Source: Chloroflexota bacterium (GTDB lineage Bacteria; Chloroflexota; Dehalococcoidia; Lucifugimonadales; Australimonadaceae). Taken from it: a DNA stretch of 64,000 nucleotides. Under the pieces are notes generated by a model. The model was not told the origin of the DNA. It searched no databases and worked only from the letters and a program-made list of their open reading frames with translations. The stretch spans positions 1 to 64,000 of the forward strand of contig JAQCEV010000001.1 in the NCBI GenBank assembly GCA_027618515.1, given 5' to 3'. The position numbers were made by a program, and so were the translations under genes. Every line of letters starts with the position of its first letter. Positions within the stretch are counted from its first letter, which is position 1. Positions 32,849 to 41,405 of this stretch are shown here, in pieces.

Positions 32849-35800
32849 CTAGTTCGATTTCACGACGCCAAGGGTGAGCTTGACGCCTTCGATGTCCTGC
32901 TCCTCGGAGTAGGCGTTGGCGGGTGCGGATTCTAGGCGAACGTCATCGCTGAGCGTTTCCTGGCGTAGGTAAGCGTCGTGAGCAGCGAGGGCGCTGGTGA
33001 CGGAGTCGGGCGCGCCAAAGATGTACGCGGTGATACGGTCCTCGATCTCCAAGCCTGCGGCCTTGCGGACGTTCTGCAGGCGATGGACGATCTCGCGCGC
33101 CATGCCTTCGGCTTCGAGTTCGGGAGTGAGGTCGGTGTCGAGGCCAACCATGAGGCCGCCTGAACTGTCGATGGAGACGGCGAAACCGTCACGCTCTTCT
33201 ACGTCCACGAGGATCTCGGTCTCGTCGAGGGTGAACTCACCAACCGTTACGGTGCCTCCATCACGTAGTGTGGTGGCGACGGCTCCCGCGTCAGCGGCCG
33301 CAAGGGCTGCCCGGATGGCACCGATCTGCTTGCCGTATTTGGGGCCCAGCGCAGGCAGGTTGGGACGCAGCTTGAATGTCGCAAGGGCGTCATCTGTGGC
33401 GACCTCAAGGGCTTTGACGTTGAGCTCCTCCAACACTTGGTCGGAGATGACGGCCAGGTACTGCGCTTCTTCGGGTCGCGCCCGAACGATGACACGCGCT
33501 AGGGGCTGGCGCACTTTGAGCATGCCTTTGCTGCGAGCGGCGCGGCCCAGGCTAGCGATACGCATGGCAAGGCGGATTGCCTTGTCGAGGTCGTCGTCGA
33601 TCAGTGAGGCCTCGGACTTGGGGAAGTCAGTGAGGTGAACGCTGTCCGGCGAGTTCTTCGGCGCAAGGTTGCGGTACATGGCGTCGGCCAAGAACGGGGT
33701 CATGGGTGCCATGAGCTTGCTGAGGGTGAACAGGCAGGAGTAGAGCGTGACGTACGCCCAGGTCTTGTCGTCATCACCCGAGTCACCGTCATCACCGCCC
33801 AGAGGACGCCAGTAGCGGCGGCGACCACGACGGACGTACCAGTTGGAGAGTTGGTCGACGAATTCTTCCACGCGACGACCGGCGTCCGTGGGGCTGTAGC
33901 TATCCAGGTCTGAGGTGACGTTGGCTACCAGGTCGTTGAGCTCGGAGATCACCCAGCGGTCAAGTTCGTTAGGCGGAGCGCTGGAGAGCCCAGGGCCGCC
34001 GATGTCACCTGCCCAGTAGTCAGCGTGAGCTTCGGGGTCGAAGCCGTCGATGTTGGCGTAAGTGACGAAGAAGCTGTAGGTGTTCCAGAGCGTGAGCATG
34101 AAGCGTCGAAGGCTCTCGCCAACGAGTTCGGCTGAGAATCGTCGAGGCAACGATGACGGGGCAGACGTGAAGAGATACCAACGCAATGCGTCGGCGCCCT
34201 GCTCGTTCATGACCTCCCACGGGTTCACGACGTTGCCCTTGGACTTGGACATCTTCTCGCCCTTGCCGTCGAGGATGAGGCCGAGGACGATGACGTTCTG
34301 GTAGGAGGGTTGCTTGGCAACGAGAGTGGAGAGGGCGAGCAGGCTGTAGAACCATCCGCGGGTCTGGTCGACAGCCTCGGTGATGTACTGCGCCGGGAAG
34401 AGGTCACTGGCGATCAGCTCGTCGGGGTTGTTGATGGTCACCGGCTTGCCGCCGTTGCCGTTGATGGTGAACGGGTAGGACCACTGGGCGAAGGGCATGG
34501 CGCCGGAGTCGTACCAGGCGTCGGCGACTTCAGGGACACGATGCATGACGCCCCCGCAGTCAGGGCACGTCATCTCGATCTGGTCTACGAACGGTCGATG
34601 GAGGTCGAGGTCAGCAACGAGGTGCTTCGTCTCAGCCGTGGCTAGCTCAGCAAGCTCGGCACTGCCGCCAACACAGCGCGCGCCTTCGCAGTCGTCGCAG
34701 CGCCAGATCGGGATGGGTGTGCCCCAGTAACGTTCGCGGGAGACTGCCCAGTCAACGTTGTTGCGTAGCCACTCACCGAAACGGCCTTCCTTGATGTGGT
34801 CCGGGTACCAGTTGATCCCCCGGTTACCAGCGACCATCTGGTCTTTGACTGCGGTGGTCTGGATGTACCAGGAGGCCTTGGCGTAGTAGAGCAGCGGGGT
34901 GCCGCAACGCCAGCAGAACGGGTACGTGTGCTTGATGATGCCGTCCTTGAAGAGGAGACCATGCTCTTTGAGGTCAGCGGTGATGTCTTTGTCCGCCTGC
35001 TTGATGAATTTGCCGGTACCAGGAAAATCACCCTGGAGGATGCCGCGCAGATCCACCGTGTGGACGGTGGGGAAGTCGTGCTCTTTGCCGAGTTCGGCGT
35101 CCTCTGCACCATAGGCTGGTGCGGTGTGGACGATGCCCGTGCCCTCGTCAGTGGTGACGTAGTTGGCGGCGAGCACGCGATGGGCGTGGTCAGCGAGTTC
35201 TTCGCCACGGTAGGGAGGCTCGTAGCCGATGCCGAGGAGGTCTGTTCCATCGAACGTGTCCACAGTCGTCCAGCCTTCGCCGAGCACGCGCTTAGCGAGA
35301 ACCTCGGCGAGCAGTAGGCGTTCGCCAGGGTCAAGAATCTCGTCTTCCAGTGGGGACTGCATGAGCGCGTAACGCTCTTTGGGGCTCACCGCGAGCGCCA
35401 TGTTGGCGGTCAGCGTCCAGGGGGTCGTGGTCCACGCCATGAACGCTGGGCGTGTGGCCATCCACGAGCCGTCCGCGAACCCGAGGCGCTTGAGGACGGA
35501 AGCTGACGCGCCATGCTCGGTGCTCGGCTCTAGGTTGAGGGGGAAACGCACGAACACAGACGGGTCAGGCGTGTCGTCCTTGTAACCAAGGGCGACTTCG
35601 TGGGAACTGAGGCTGGTGACGCATCGTGGGCAGTGGGGCGTTACTTTGTAGCCTTCGTACACGTGGTTGTCGTCCCAGAGGCGCTTGAACACCCACCAGG
35701 CAGTCTCGACGTAGCTCTTATGGTAGGTGACGTAGGCGTTGTCCATATCCAGCCAGACGCCCGCTCGCTCAGTCATGGATTGCCATTCCTGAACGTACCG

Positions 35801-36202
35801 GAAAACGCTTTCGCGGCAGCGGCGGTTGAACTCTTCGATCCCGAAGACCTCGATCTCGTGCTTGGACTTGAGGCCGAGCTCTTTCTCAATCTCAAGTTCT
35901 ACAGGCAGTCCATGGGTGTCCCAGCCGCCTCGACGGAGAGGACGGAAGCCCTGCATGGTCTTGTAGCGCAACAGGATGTCCTTGAACGAACGGGAAAGGA
36001 CGTGGTGGATGCCTGGGCTGCCGTTGGCGGTCGGAGGGCCTTCGTAGAAGACGAATAGGGGCGCGTCGGCGCGTACCTCGTCGACCTTGTGGAAGGTATC
36101 TTCCGTCCGCCACTGTTCCAGAACCCGCTCTTCAAGTTGGGGGAAGCTCACCCTACTTGAGATCGGTTCGAATCGCTGTTGCTGGTCCTGCTGCTCCGGC
36201 AT
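32849..36202 (-). CDS. ileS: isoleucyl-tRNA synthetase
   Basis: A 1117-residue class Ia synthetase of the large (type 2, eukaryotic-like) form. It has PPTANGSPGIHHVL (HIGH-type) near residue 55, the CP1 editing domain, and GEKMSKSKGN. Zinc-ligand CxxC pairs (CDDCEGARC, CPDCGG) sit in inserts within the middle third. The long C-terminal half, with the anticodon-binding helices and a beta-rich tail, fits this type. It is controlled by the T-box leader upstream. ATG 36202 follows TGAGGTAAAG. Type 2 IleRS is often mupirocin-insensitive; that is family knowledge, not shown here. Confidence 0.97.
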   Translation of the reverse strand: MPEQQDQQQRFEPISSRVSFPQLEERVLEQWRTEDTFHKVDEVRADAPLFVFYEGPPTANGSPGIHHVLSRSFKDILLRYKTMQGFRPLRRGGWDTHGLPVELEIEKELGLKSKHEIEVFGIEEFNRRCRESVFRYVQEWQSMTERAGVWLDMDNAYVTYHKSYVETAWWVFKRLWDDNHVYEGYKVTPHCPRCVTSLSSHEVALGYKDDTPDPSVFVRFPLNLEPSTEHGASASVLKRLGFADGSWMATRPAFMAWTTTPWTLTANMALAVSPKERYALMQSPLEDEILDPGERLLLAEVLAKRVLGEGWTTVDTFDGTDLLGIGYEPPYRGEELADHAHRVLAANYVTTDEGTGIVHTAPAYGAEDAELGKEHDFPTVHTVDLRGILQGDFPGTGKFIKQADKDITADLKEHGLLFKDGIIKHTYPFCWRCGTPLLYYAKASWYIQTTAVKDQMVAGNRGINWYPDHIKEGRFGEWLRNNVDWAVSRERYWGTPIPIWRCDDCEGARCVGGSAELAELATAETKHLVADLDLHRPFVDQIEMTCPDCGGVMHRVPEVADAWYDSGAMPFAQWSYPFTINGNGGKPVTINNPDELIASDLFPAQYITEAVDQTRGWFYSLLALSTLVAKQPSYQNVIVLGLILDGKGEKMSKSKGNVVNPWEVMNEQGADALRWYLFTSAPSSLPRRFSAELVGESLRRFMLTLWNTYSFFVTYANIDGFDPEAHADYWAGDIGGPGLSSAPPNELDRWVISELNDLVANVTSDLDSYSPTDAGRRVEEFVDQLSNWYVRRGRRRYWRPLGGDDGDSGDDDKTWAYVTLYSCLFTLSKLMAPMTPFLADAMYRNLAPKNSPDSVHLTDFPKSEASLIDDDLDKAIRLAMRIASLGRAARSKGMLKVRQPLARVIVRARPEEAQYLAVISDQVLEELNVKALEVATDDALATFKLRPNLPALGPKYGKQIGAIRAALAAADAGAVATTLRDGGTVTVGEFTLDETEILVDVEERDGFAVSIDSSGGLMVGLDTDLTPELEAEGMAREIVHRLQNVRKAAGLEIEDRITAYIFGAPDSVTSALAAHDAYLRQETLSDDVRLESAPANAYSEEQDIEGVKLTLGVVKSN

Positions 36203-36249
36203 CTTTACCTCAGTTCATGTCCTGTGTCGCACAAAACGGGTCGGGAAAT

Positions 36250-36500
36250 AGAAAAAGCCCGTCCACTTGCTTAGCGGACGGGCGAAAAACCCGCGGTACC
36301 ACCACCATTCCCTGGCGTGCCAGGGCTCTCAAGACCAGGGTAACGGGCGGTGGCCCGGTCAGGCCTACTTCCTTGCGCTTGGCAAGGGTTCGGTTGACGG
36401 CTCGGGAGGGATCTTCGACAGGTGCTACGTACCGGCTTCCACCGTGCCCGGCTCGCTGTTCGCGGCGCTGCTGTCTACTCGTCTCCGTCGTTGCCTTGGA
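36250..36500 (-). promoter_or_regulatory. T-box riboswitch (tRNA-Ile sensing) upstream of ileS
   Basis: Reading the minus strand in order: a GACGAGTAGA AG-bulge-like start, a stem I apical segment GAGCCGGG...GGTGGAAGCC, then the specifier loop GAAGATCCC containing ATC, an isoleucine codon (36410-36412). Next come the T-box core TGGTACCGCGG (36291-36301) and a terminator (36257-36283, GCCCGTCC/GGACGGGC) followed by TTTTT. All canonical parts are present in the right order 45-300 nt before ileS. Uncharged tRNA-Ile would pair with ATC and the T-box and prevent termination. Confidence 0.92.
36252..36283 (-). terminator. T-box intrinsic terminator
   Basis: The minus strand has GCCCGTCC, an 11-nt loop and GGACGGGC, then TTTTTC. 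Perfect 8-bp GC-rich stem and U-tract, 50 nt before the ileS ATG. It competes with the T-box antiterminator. Confidence 0.88.
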
Positions 36501-36504
36501 AACG

Positions 36505-36533
36505 ATGGTAGCGGAGGCAGCCAGGAGGGGCAA
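36505..36533 (-). promoter_or_regulatory. candidate promoter of the ileS T-box transcript
   Basis: On the minus strand TTGCCC (36528-36533) and TACCAT (36505-36510) are separated by 17 nt, placing a start just before stem I of the T-box. The match to sigma-70 consensus is moderate, but position and spacing are right. Confidence 0.45.
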
Positions 36534-36547
36534 GCTAGCGGCGGCCC

Positions 36548-37480
36548 CTAATTGCGGCGCGGGCGGCGAGGGCGCTGTCGGCGAGGCGTTGCCTCTGCTG
36601 GAAAGTCCATGATCGTGGCCTCAACGCCCTTCGTTTCGAAGGCATTCACGTCGGCTTCGGGCTGGGGCTCGGCCCAAGCAGGCTCCTGGAACCACGAGTG
36701 CCTGATCCTGATGAAGACGAAGGCCACGGCAAGCTGTAGGCCCGTGGCGGCAAGCCACACTCCGGCGAGCGAGGCGTAGTTCACGAACGTCAAGGTACCG
36801 CTGACGATCGGTTCTTCCCATCCTGTGAGGATGCCATGCGCAAACGTCACCAGCAGCAAGCTGAAAACGACGCCGGTGGTCTGGTCATCGGCAGCTTCCA
36901 CGAGGCGTCTGGCCAACCAGGCGATAACCACCACTTCAACGGCCGCAATCACGAAGGCGGCGAACGTGAGCAGCTCCGGGTTGTCGATGCCCGTGCCGTC
37001 TACGGCGCCGAACACGGGGAATCTTGTCACCTGAGTAAGAACGAAGAAGGACATGAAAGCGACGCCCCAGCCGAAGCCAGCGCTGGAGACCATGACCGAG
37101 ACGACCAGCGCCATGATGAACATGAGGATGTAGGCGCCCACAACGACGATGGCGCGAGTGAGGTTGCCCTCCGATTCGCCAAGGAAGCCGGTGGTGAGCA
37201 GGAAGATCGCACCTTGCCCTGCTGGTAGCCACGTCATCAGGCCAACGGGGAGGCCTCGACGTACGGCGTAAGCACCGCCAAGGGCGACGACCACCAAGAG
37301 GACGACTGCCGGAGGCGTGAGGGTGCCAACGATGCCAGGCAGGCCCAGGGATCGCCACGGCCATGAAACGAGGGATGCGGCCAGTAGGAGGGCGAAGGGC
37401 GCCCCAAGCATCAGTTGTAGTCGACTGCGGTCGACTACAAACGAAGGCTTTCCCGGTAGCGCTGGTTGGTCTGAGACCAT
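36548..37480 (-). CDS. multi-pass membrane protein, unknown function
   Basis: A 310-residue protein with about eight membrane helices, beginning MVSDQPALPGKPSFVVDRSRLQL. The cytosolic C-terminal tail of about 50 residues is acidic and then ends in an Arg/Pro-rich stretch (RRQRPRRPRRN). It follows jag by 10 nt in the yidC operon. I chose ATG 37480; the track start reads through jag in another frame. It is not a recognised family. Placement suggests a link to membrane biogenesis, but this may be only transcriptional convenience. Confidence 0.65.
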   Translation of the reverse strand: MVSDQPALPGKPSFVVDRSRLQLMLGAPFALLLAASLVSWPWRSLGLPGIVGTLTPPAVVLLVVVALGGAYAVRRGLPVGLMTWLPAGQGAIFLLTTGFLGESEGNLTRAIVVVGAYILMFIMALVVSVMVSSAGFGWGVAFMSFFVLTQVTRFPVFGAVDGTGIDNPELLTFAAFVIAAVEVVVIAWLARRLVEAADDQTTGVVFSLLLVTFAHGILTGWEEPIVSGTLTFVNYASLAGVWLAATGLQLAVAFVFIRIRHSWFQEPAWAEPQPEADVNAFETKGVEATIMDFPAEATPRRQRPRRPRRN

Positions 37481-37490
37481 GCCGTACTGC

Positions 37491-38279
37491 CTACTCGCGG
37501 TCGTCGCTGTAGTTGGGGCGGTATTCACTGGGCGTACCACCACCACGGTTGCCACCACGCGGGCTTCCGCTGTTGCCACCACTGCTGCGACGTGGTCCTC
37601 GGTCGCCGCCACCACTTGAGGGGCGCGCTGCTCGCTCGCCGGTTGGGGTGACGACCACGCGTCGCTGGGTGCCTTCGCCTGAGCTCTCGGTGGTCACGCC
37701 TTTGTCTTCGGCGAGGGCCACGTGCACAAGGCGACGGTCTGCGGCAGACATGGCTTCCATCTCCACTGGCTGGCCGGAGCTGATCGCGCGCTCTGCCATA
37801 CGTTCAGCGAGCACGCTGACTTGCTGCTCACGGCGATCCCGATACTGCTCGACGTCCACGATGATAGGGCCAGCGTCGTCTTCACGACGGCCAAGGATGA
37901 TGTTCGTGACGTACTGAAGCGCACGTAGAGTCTCGCCACGGCGACCGATGATCAACCCGGCGTCCTCGCCTTGGATGTCGATGATGGTGGGGTTGTCAGC
38001 GCCCGTGCCTGAACTCCTGATCGTCGGTGTCGCGTCGACATCCATGGCGTTCAGAAGATCCGTCACGACGCCCAATGCCGCGCTTGCTCCAGCGGTGGAG
38101 CCGGTTATCAGCGATACACGAACCTTGGCGGGTTCAGCCCCGATGCCCAAGATTCCGCTGCGGCCTTGGCTAACGACGTCTACCTCGACCTCGTCGCGGC
38201 CTACGCCGAGCTCGAGTATCGCTAGCTCTATCGCTTCCTCGACCGTCTTCCCCGTTCGTTCCAGAGGTTGTTTCTCCAT
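37491..38279 (-). CDS. jag: Jag/KhpB-type RNA-binding protein (Jag_N-KH-R3H)
   Basis: A 262-residue protein. It has an N-terminal Jag_N domain (ERTGKTVEEAIELAILELGVGRDEVEV), a KH domain (DAGLIIGRRGETLRALQYVTN) and an R3H domain (AADRRLVHVALAEDKGVTTES). The Gly/Arg/Ser-rich tail could add RNA contacts. KhpB/Jag binds RNA, with links to elongation and division control. The start at 38279 is fixed by the conserved Jag_N beginning, although it lies 110 nt inside the yidC reading frame. Order yidC-jag is standard. Confidence 0.93.
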   Translation of the reverse strand: MEKQPLERTGKTVEEAIELAILELGVGRDEVEVDVVSQGRSGILGIGAEPAKVRVSLITGSTAGASAALGVVTDLLNAMDVDATPTIRSSGTGADNPTIIDIQGEDAGLIIGRRGETLRALQYVTNIILGRREDDAGPIIVDVEQYRDRREQQVSVLAERMAERAISSGQPVEMEAMSAADRRLVHVALAEDKGVTTESSGEGTQRRVVVTPTGERAARPSSGGGDRGPRRSSGGNSGSPRGGNRGGGTPSEYRPNYSDDRE

Positions 38280-39114
38280 CAGCGCCAAGCTCCTTATCCG
38301 GCAGGGCTTCAGTGAGTGTGGGTCCCAGTCTCGAACCGGAGGCCTGCTGCTCAACAGCGGGCACGGATTTCTTGAAACCACCCAGACCATTAATGAAGTA
38401 TTGCATCACTATCCCGATGGAATTAGAGGTCACCCAGTAGAGGACCAATCCAACGGGGAATATCAGACTCAGGAACCCGAAGAATACCGGGAACATGAGT
38501 GTCATGGTTTTCTGTTGGGCCGCTTGCTTCGGGTCCATGGAAGGTGACTGAGTCATCTTCTGCTGGACGAACATGGTGAGACCAGAGAGGCCGACCAAGA
38601 AGAACGCGAGAATATTACGGGATTGGGTCGCCTGGACAGCGAGATCCATCCCCAGGAAGCTCCGGTCGACCGGGACAACGGTGTTGAGGACGGGGAGCCA
38701 GCCGTAAAGCTTGCTGGCCAGACCCGCGAGGTTTTCAGGGGTGAACGGCACGACGAAGTTGATGGCCCAGAACAAGCCGATGAAGATAGGCATCTGAACG
38801 ACCATAGGGCCGAGACAGCCGATGGGGTTGAGGCCCATCTCTTTGTACGCCTTCATGATCTCTTGCTGGCGAAGCTGCGGGTTGTTCTTGTGACGGTCGT
38901 TGATCGCCTTCATGCGAGGACCAAGATCCTGCATCTTGCGGGTCTGACGAACTTGCCGAACGACAAGTTTGTACGTGGCCCCACGAACCAAGATAGTGAA
39001 TGCGATGATGGCCAGCCCGAGGTTGCTGCCTAAAAAGACATACAACATCAGTAGGCTGTTGGTCATCGGTTTGGTGATCGCCTCGTTCCAGACGAGGACG
39101 ACGAAATCGAACAT
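38170..39114 (-). CDS. yidC: membrane protein insertase YidC/OxaI
   Basis: A 314-residue OxaI-type insertase without the large periplasmic domain of proteobacterial YidC. Five hydrophobic segments, the conserved hydrophilic-groove Arg in ILVRGATYKL, MKAYKEMGLNPIGCLGPMVVQMPIFIGLF and FPVGLVLYWVTSNS mark the family. The last 45 residues are a charged tail ending RARRRPRRGRGRRR, encoded in the 110 nt that overlap jag in another frame. A basic tail that can touch ribosomes is usual. It is followed at once by jag. Confidence 0.95.
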   Translation of the reverse strand: MFDFVVLVWNEAITKPMTNSLLMLYVFLGSNLGLAIIAFTILVRGATYKLVVRQVRQTRKMQDLGPRMKAINDRHKNNPQLRQQEIMKAYKEMGLNPIGCLGPMVVQMPIFIGLFWAINFVVPFTPENLAGLASKLYGWLPVLNTVVPVDRSFLGMDLAVQATQSRNILAFFLVGLSGLTMFVQQKMTQSPSMDPKQAAQQKTMTLMFPVFFGFLSLIFPVGLVLYWVTSNSIGIVMQYFINGLGGFKKSVPAVEQQASGSRLGPTLTEALPDKELGADGETTSGTNGEDGRGSDRASDTRARRRPRRGRGRRR

Positions 39115-39135
39115 TTCTTCTCGTTCCCCTTTTGC

Positions 39136-40374
39136 CTAGAACCCTTCGACCTTGTATTCCCAGTCCTTCTCGATAATGCCACCGTCGACCACGAATGCAG
39201 TGATCATTTCCTCTAGCGACCGCACATAGACGGTATTGCCGCTGACCATGAGCGGCGCGCGGACTTTGTCGTCGGCGAGAGCGTAGTCATCGATCCTGAT
39301 ACCGTCACGATCCAAGAGCGTTACGTCGCCACCATCCGAGCCAACCATGATGTTGCCGTCGACGACCGCAGGCCTGGCGAGGATCTCGTCACGCGAGCCT
39401 TCTTGGTCGTACGTCCACGCAACGGAGTCAGTGTCCGTGTCATAGGCGTAGAGCACGCCGTCGAGGTTCGGTGCGTAGATGCGGTTGCCGTCGGTTGCGG
39501 GGGTGGCCCAGAACCAACTGTCCGCCGTGAAGACTTCCTGCTTGTCTCCGGAGGCCATGTCAATGGCGTACATGATGCCGTCGAATGCGCCGACGTAGAG
39601 CGTGCCGTCGATGGCGACGGGGGCAGCTACGACGCTGGCGCCCAACTCAACGGGGGCGCTCCACACCAGTTCACAGGTTTCGATAGAGACGGCGTGCACG
39701 AAGTGATCAAGGTCGCCGAAGTAGGCGACGCCGTCGACCACGAGCGGTGACGACCACACGCGGCCTACTCCGACTTCCTCCCCTAAGGGGTAACGGCATC
39801 GTTCGATGCGGTTCTGACGTCCGGCGCTGAGTTCCTCAGCCTCTAAGACGTAAAGGCGCCCAAGGTGCGTGTCCTCAGCCGCGGCAACAACGAGTGCGCC
39901 ATCTGCGTAAATGACATCGCCGGAGATACCTTTGGCGAGCTTGTTGCCATCGATCTCAAACGAGCCAACGTCGCCGAGGACATCGCCGTCTTCCGAGACG
40001 TTGAGCGAGTAAACGAAGCCTTGGTAGCTACCAACGAAGAGGCGGCCATCCGCGATGGTTGGCGTGCCGTAAAATGCGACGCCAACGCGCTGTTTGTCCC
40101 CTCCCTCTTCGCGCTCCTGGGCGTCGAAGACGTGGCCTTCCCGTGGCTGGATGCCGCCGCGGGAAGTGGGGATAAGCAGGAGTTCAATGACGCGCCCATC
40201 GCGAGTAGCGACGAAGACCGTCTCCGTTTCGGGCTGGGCGACGATACCCGACCAACTCTCGGAGGCACCGATGTTGCGTTGCCCCGCACAGCCCGCCAAT
40301 ATGACGGCTGCCACGAGCGACAAAAGCACAACCATGCTTAGCTGGCGGCTGAATCGTGAGCCAGGGCGTTTCAC
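39136..40374 (-). CDS. PQQ-like beta-propeller lipoprotein
   Basis: A 412-residue exported lipoprotein (VILAGC, Cys29) built of repeated beta-propeller blades with YxFDLD/GDxDHFVHAVSIET-like motifs (BamB/PQQ_2 type): VYADGALVVAAAED, LYVGAFDGIMYAIDMASGD, YAPNLDGVLYAYDTDTD. It has no enzymatic residues of quinoprotein dehydrogenases. It sits between yidD and yidC, where such a gene is not normally found, and may help envelope protein folding or complex assembly next to the insertase. The BamB-like role is only analogy; no outer-membrane machinery is seen. Confidence 0.82.
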   Translation of the reverse strand: MKRPGSRFSRQLSMVVLLSLVAAVILAGCAGQRNIGASESWSGIVAQPETETVFVATRDGRVIELLLIPTSRGGIQPREGHVFDAQEREEGGDKQRVGVAFYGTPTIADGRLFVGSYQGFVYSLNVSEDGDVLGDVGSFEIDGNKLAKGISGDVIYADGALVVAAAEDTHLGRLYVLEAEELSAGRQNRIERCRYPLGEEVGVGRVWSSPLVVDGVAYFGDLDHFVHAVSIETCELVWSAPVELGASVVAAPVAIDGTLYVGAFDGIMYAIDMASGDKQEVFTADSWFWATPATDGNRIYAPNLDGVLYAYDTDTDSVAWTYDQEGSRDEILARPAVVDGNIMVGSDGGDVTLLDRDGIRIDDYALADDKVRAPLMVSGNTVYVRSLEEMITAFVVDGGIIEKDWEYKVEGF

Positions 40375-40454
40375 TCTAAATAGGTCCTTGTCCCGTCTCC
40401 ATATGAGGCGAGAACAGCGCCCCCGAACTTATCGGGCTGACGCTGGATGATCGT

Positions 40455-40700
40455 CTAATCCACTAATCCATGGGCATGCGACCCGGTTCCAGGAACCGGG
40501 TCATATCCTTCACCACCCCAAGGCTGGCAGCGGCCCAGCCGCTTCACAGCGAGCCATCCACCCTTGAGCAATCCGTGAGTCTCTATCGCTTCCTGCGCGT
40601 AGTGCGAGCAGGTAGGCGAGTAGCGACAGGCACCTGGCCAGTAGGGTGACAGCGCGTGCTGATAAAATCCGATCAACCGGATCGCCACACCACGCATCAC
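40455..40700 (-). CDS. yidD: membrane protein insertion efficiency factor YidD
   Basis: An 81-residue YidD with the diagnostic [15 protein letters not shown] and [14 protein letters not shown]. It assists YidC-dependent insertion, peripherally at the inner membrane. The gene overlaps the end of rnpA by four bases, as in many bacteria. Confidence 0.95.
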   Translation of the reverse strand: MMRGVAIRLIGFYQHALSPYWPGACRYSPTCSHYAQEAIETHGLLKGGWLAVKRLGRCQPWGGEGYDPVPGTGSHAHGLVD

Positions 40701-41079
40701 TCACCACCCTCCCCGGCGCCGGGCTTTCCCAACAGATCTAGTCGACGCTCGAGATCCAATACAACATTGCGGATCGTTTGAAAATCCGCATCAAGGATCG
40801 GTTTGCGAGCAATCAACAACTGATCCCACCCCTCTCGGACTGGGGCCCGCCTAACGATCTCTCGCAGACGGCGCCTCACCCGATTCCTATCCACCGCATT
40901 CATGGACACACGCTTACTGACTACGAACCCGAAGCGAGTGTAGTCAAGAGCGTTTGGTACCGCGCGCAGCACTAATAGTGGATGGGCTCGGGATGTGCCG
41001 CGCTGGCGGAGTGTCAGGAAGTCGCTCTTGCGACGAAGTCGCTGGTCTCGGTCTAAAGACTGGCGGATACGTCCCTCAT
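40697..41079 (-). CDS. rnpA: ribonuclease P protein component, apparently frameshifted near its start
   Basis: The track ORF (from GTG 40972, 91 residues) has [22 protein letters not shown], the RNR core of RnpA, but lacks the conserved N-terminus. That N-terminus ([24 protein letters not shown]) is present upstream in the same frame, with no ATG, GTG or TTG. An ATG at 41079 opens MRDVSASL in the neighbouring frame. One extra T in the TTT at 41055-41057 would join them into a normal RnpA of about 127 residues. As rnpA is essential, a lost base in the sequence is the simplest explanation. It pairs with RNase P RNA to mature tRNA 5' ends. Confidence 0.85.
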
Positions 41080-41115
41080 CGGGTTGGCACCGGTTAGCAC
41101 TATCCTAGCTAGAAG

Positions 41116-41262
41116 CTAGGCGGCTAGCTGGTGCCGTCCTTTGAATCGCCGGGAGGCGATCACTCTCCGCCCGCCTGGCGATGCCATGCGGTGCATGAAT
41201 CCGTGCCGGCGTTGCCGACGGCGTTTCTTGGGTTGCCACGTTCGTTTCGACACAGGCCTCAT
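41116..41262 (-). CDS. rpmH: 50S ribosomal protein L34
   Basis: A 48-residue basic protein with [37 protein letters not shown], typical of bL34 with a slightly extended MRPVSKR start. ATG 41262 is preferred because the promoter at 41293-41322 overlaps the longer track start. First gene of the rpmH-rnpA-yidD-yidC-jag block. Confidence 0.95.
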   Translation of the reverse strand: MRPVSKRTWQPKKRRRQRRHGFMHRMASPGGRRVIASRRFKGRHQLAA

Positions 41263-41292
41263 CCCCTCGTTTGGGCGATTGCCCAGGTGCGA

Positions 41293-41322
41293 ATTATACT
41301 TACCCCACGAGTAGGGTGTCAA
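41293..41322 (-). promoter_or_regulatory. near-consensus sigma-70 promoter of rpmH
   Basis: On the minus strand TTGACA (41317-41322) and TATAAT (41293-41298) are both perfect and separated by 18 nt, with a start expected about 20-25 nt before the rpmH ATG. This is the strongest promoter in the window, fitting a ribosomal protein gene. Confidence 0.85.
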
Positions 41323-41405
41323 ACGAGCACACCCTAGTATCAGACCACTCCCGCCTTCAACTCACATGCCCGCAAAACGCTTCTTTGAGCGCGGGGAGAT
41401 TCGTT

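Noticed and set aside
31940-32935. Plus-strand 331-codon ORF
   Set aside because: Antisense shadow of epimerase copy B with no family features.
36210-36533. Minus-strand 107-codon ORF before ileS
   Set aside because: It runs straight through the T-box leader and terminator, which explain the sequence better.
41080-41405. Possible replication origin at rpmH
   Set aside because: rpmH often neighbours dnaA and oriC, but here tlyA follows and no DnaA-box cluster or AT-rich unwinding region is present.
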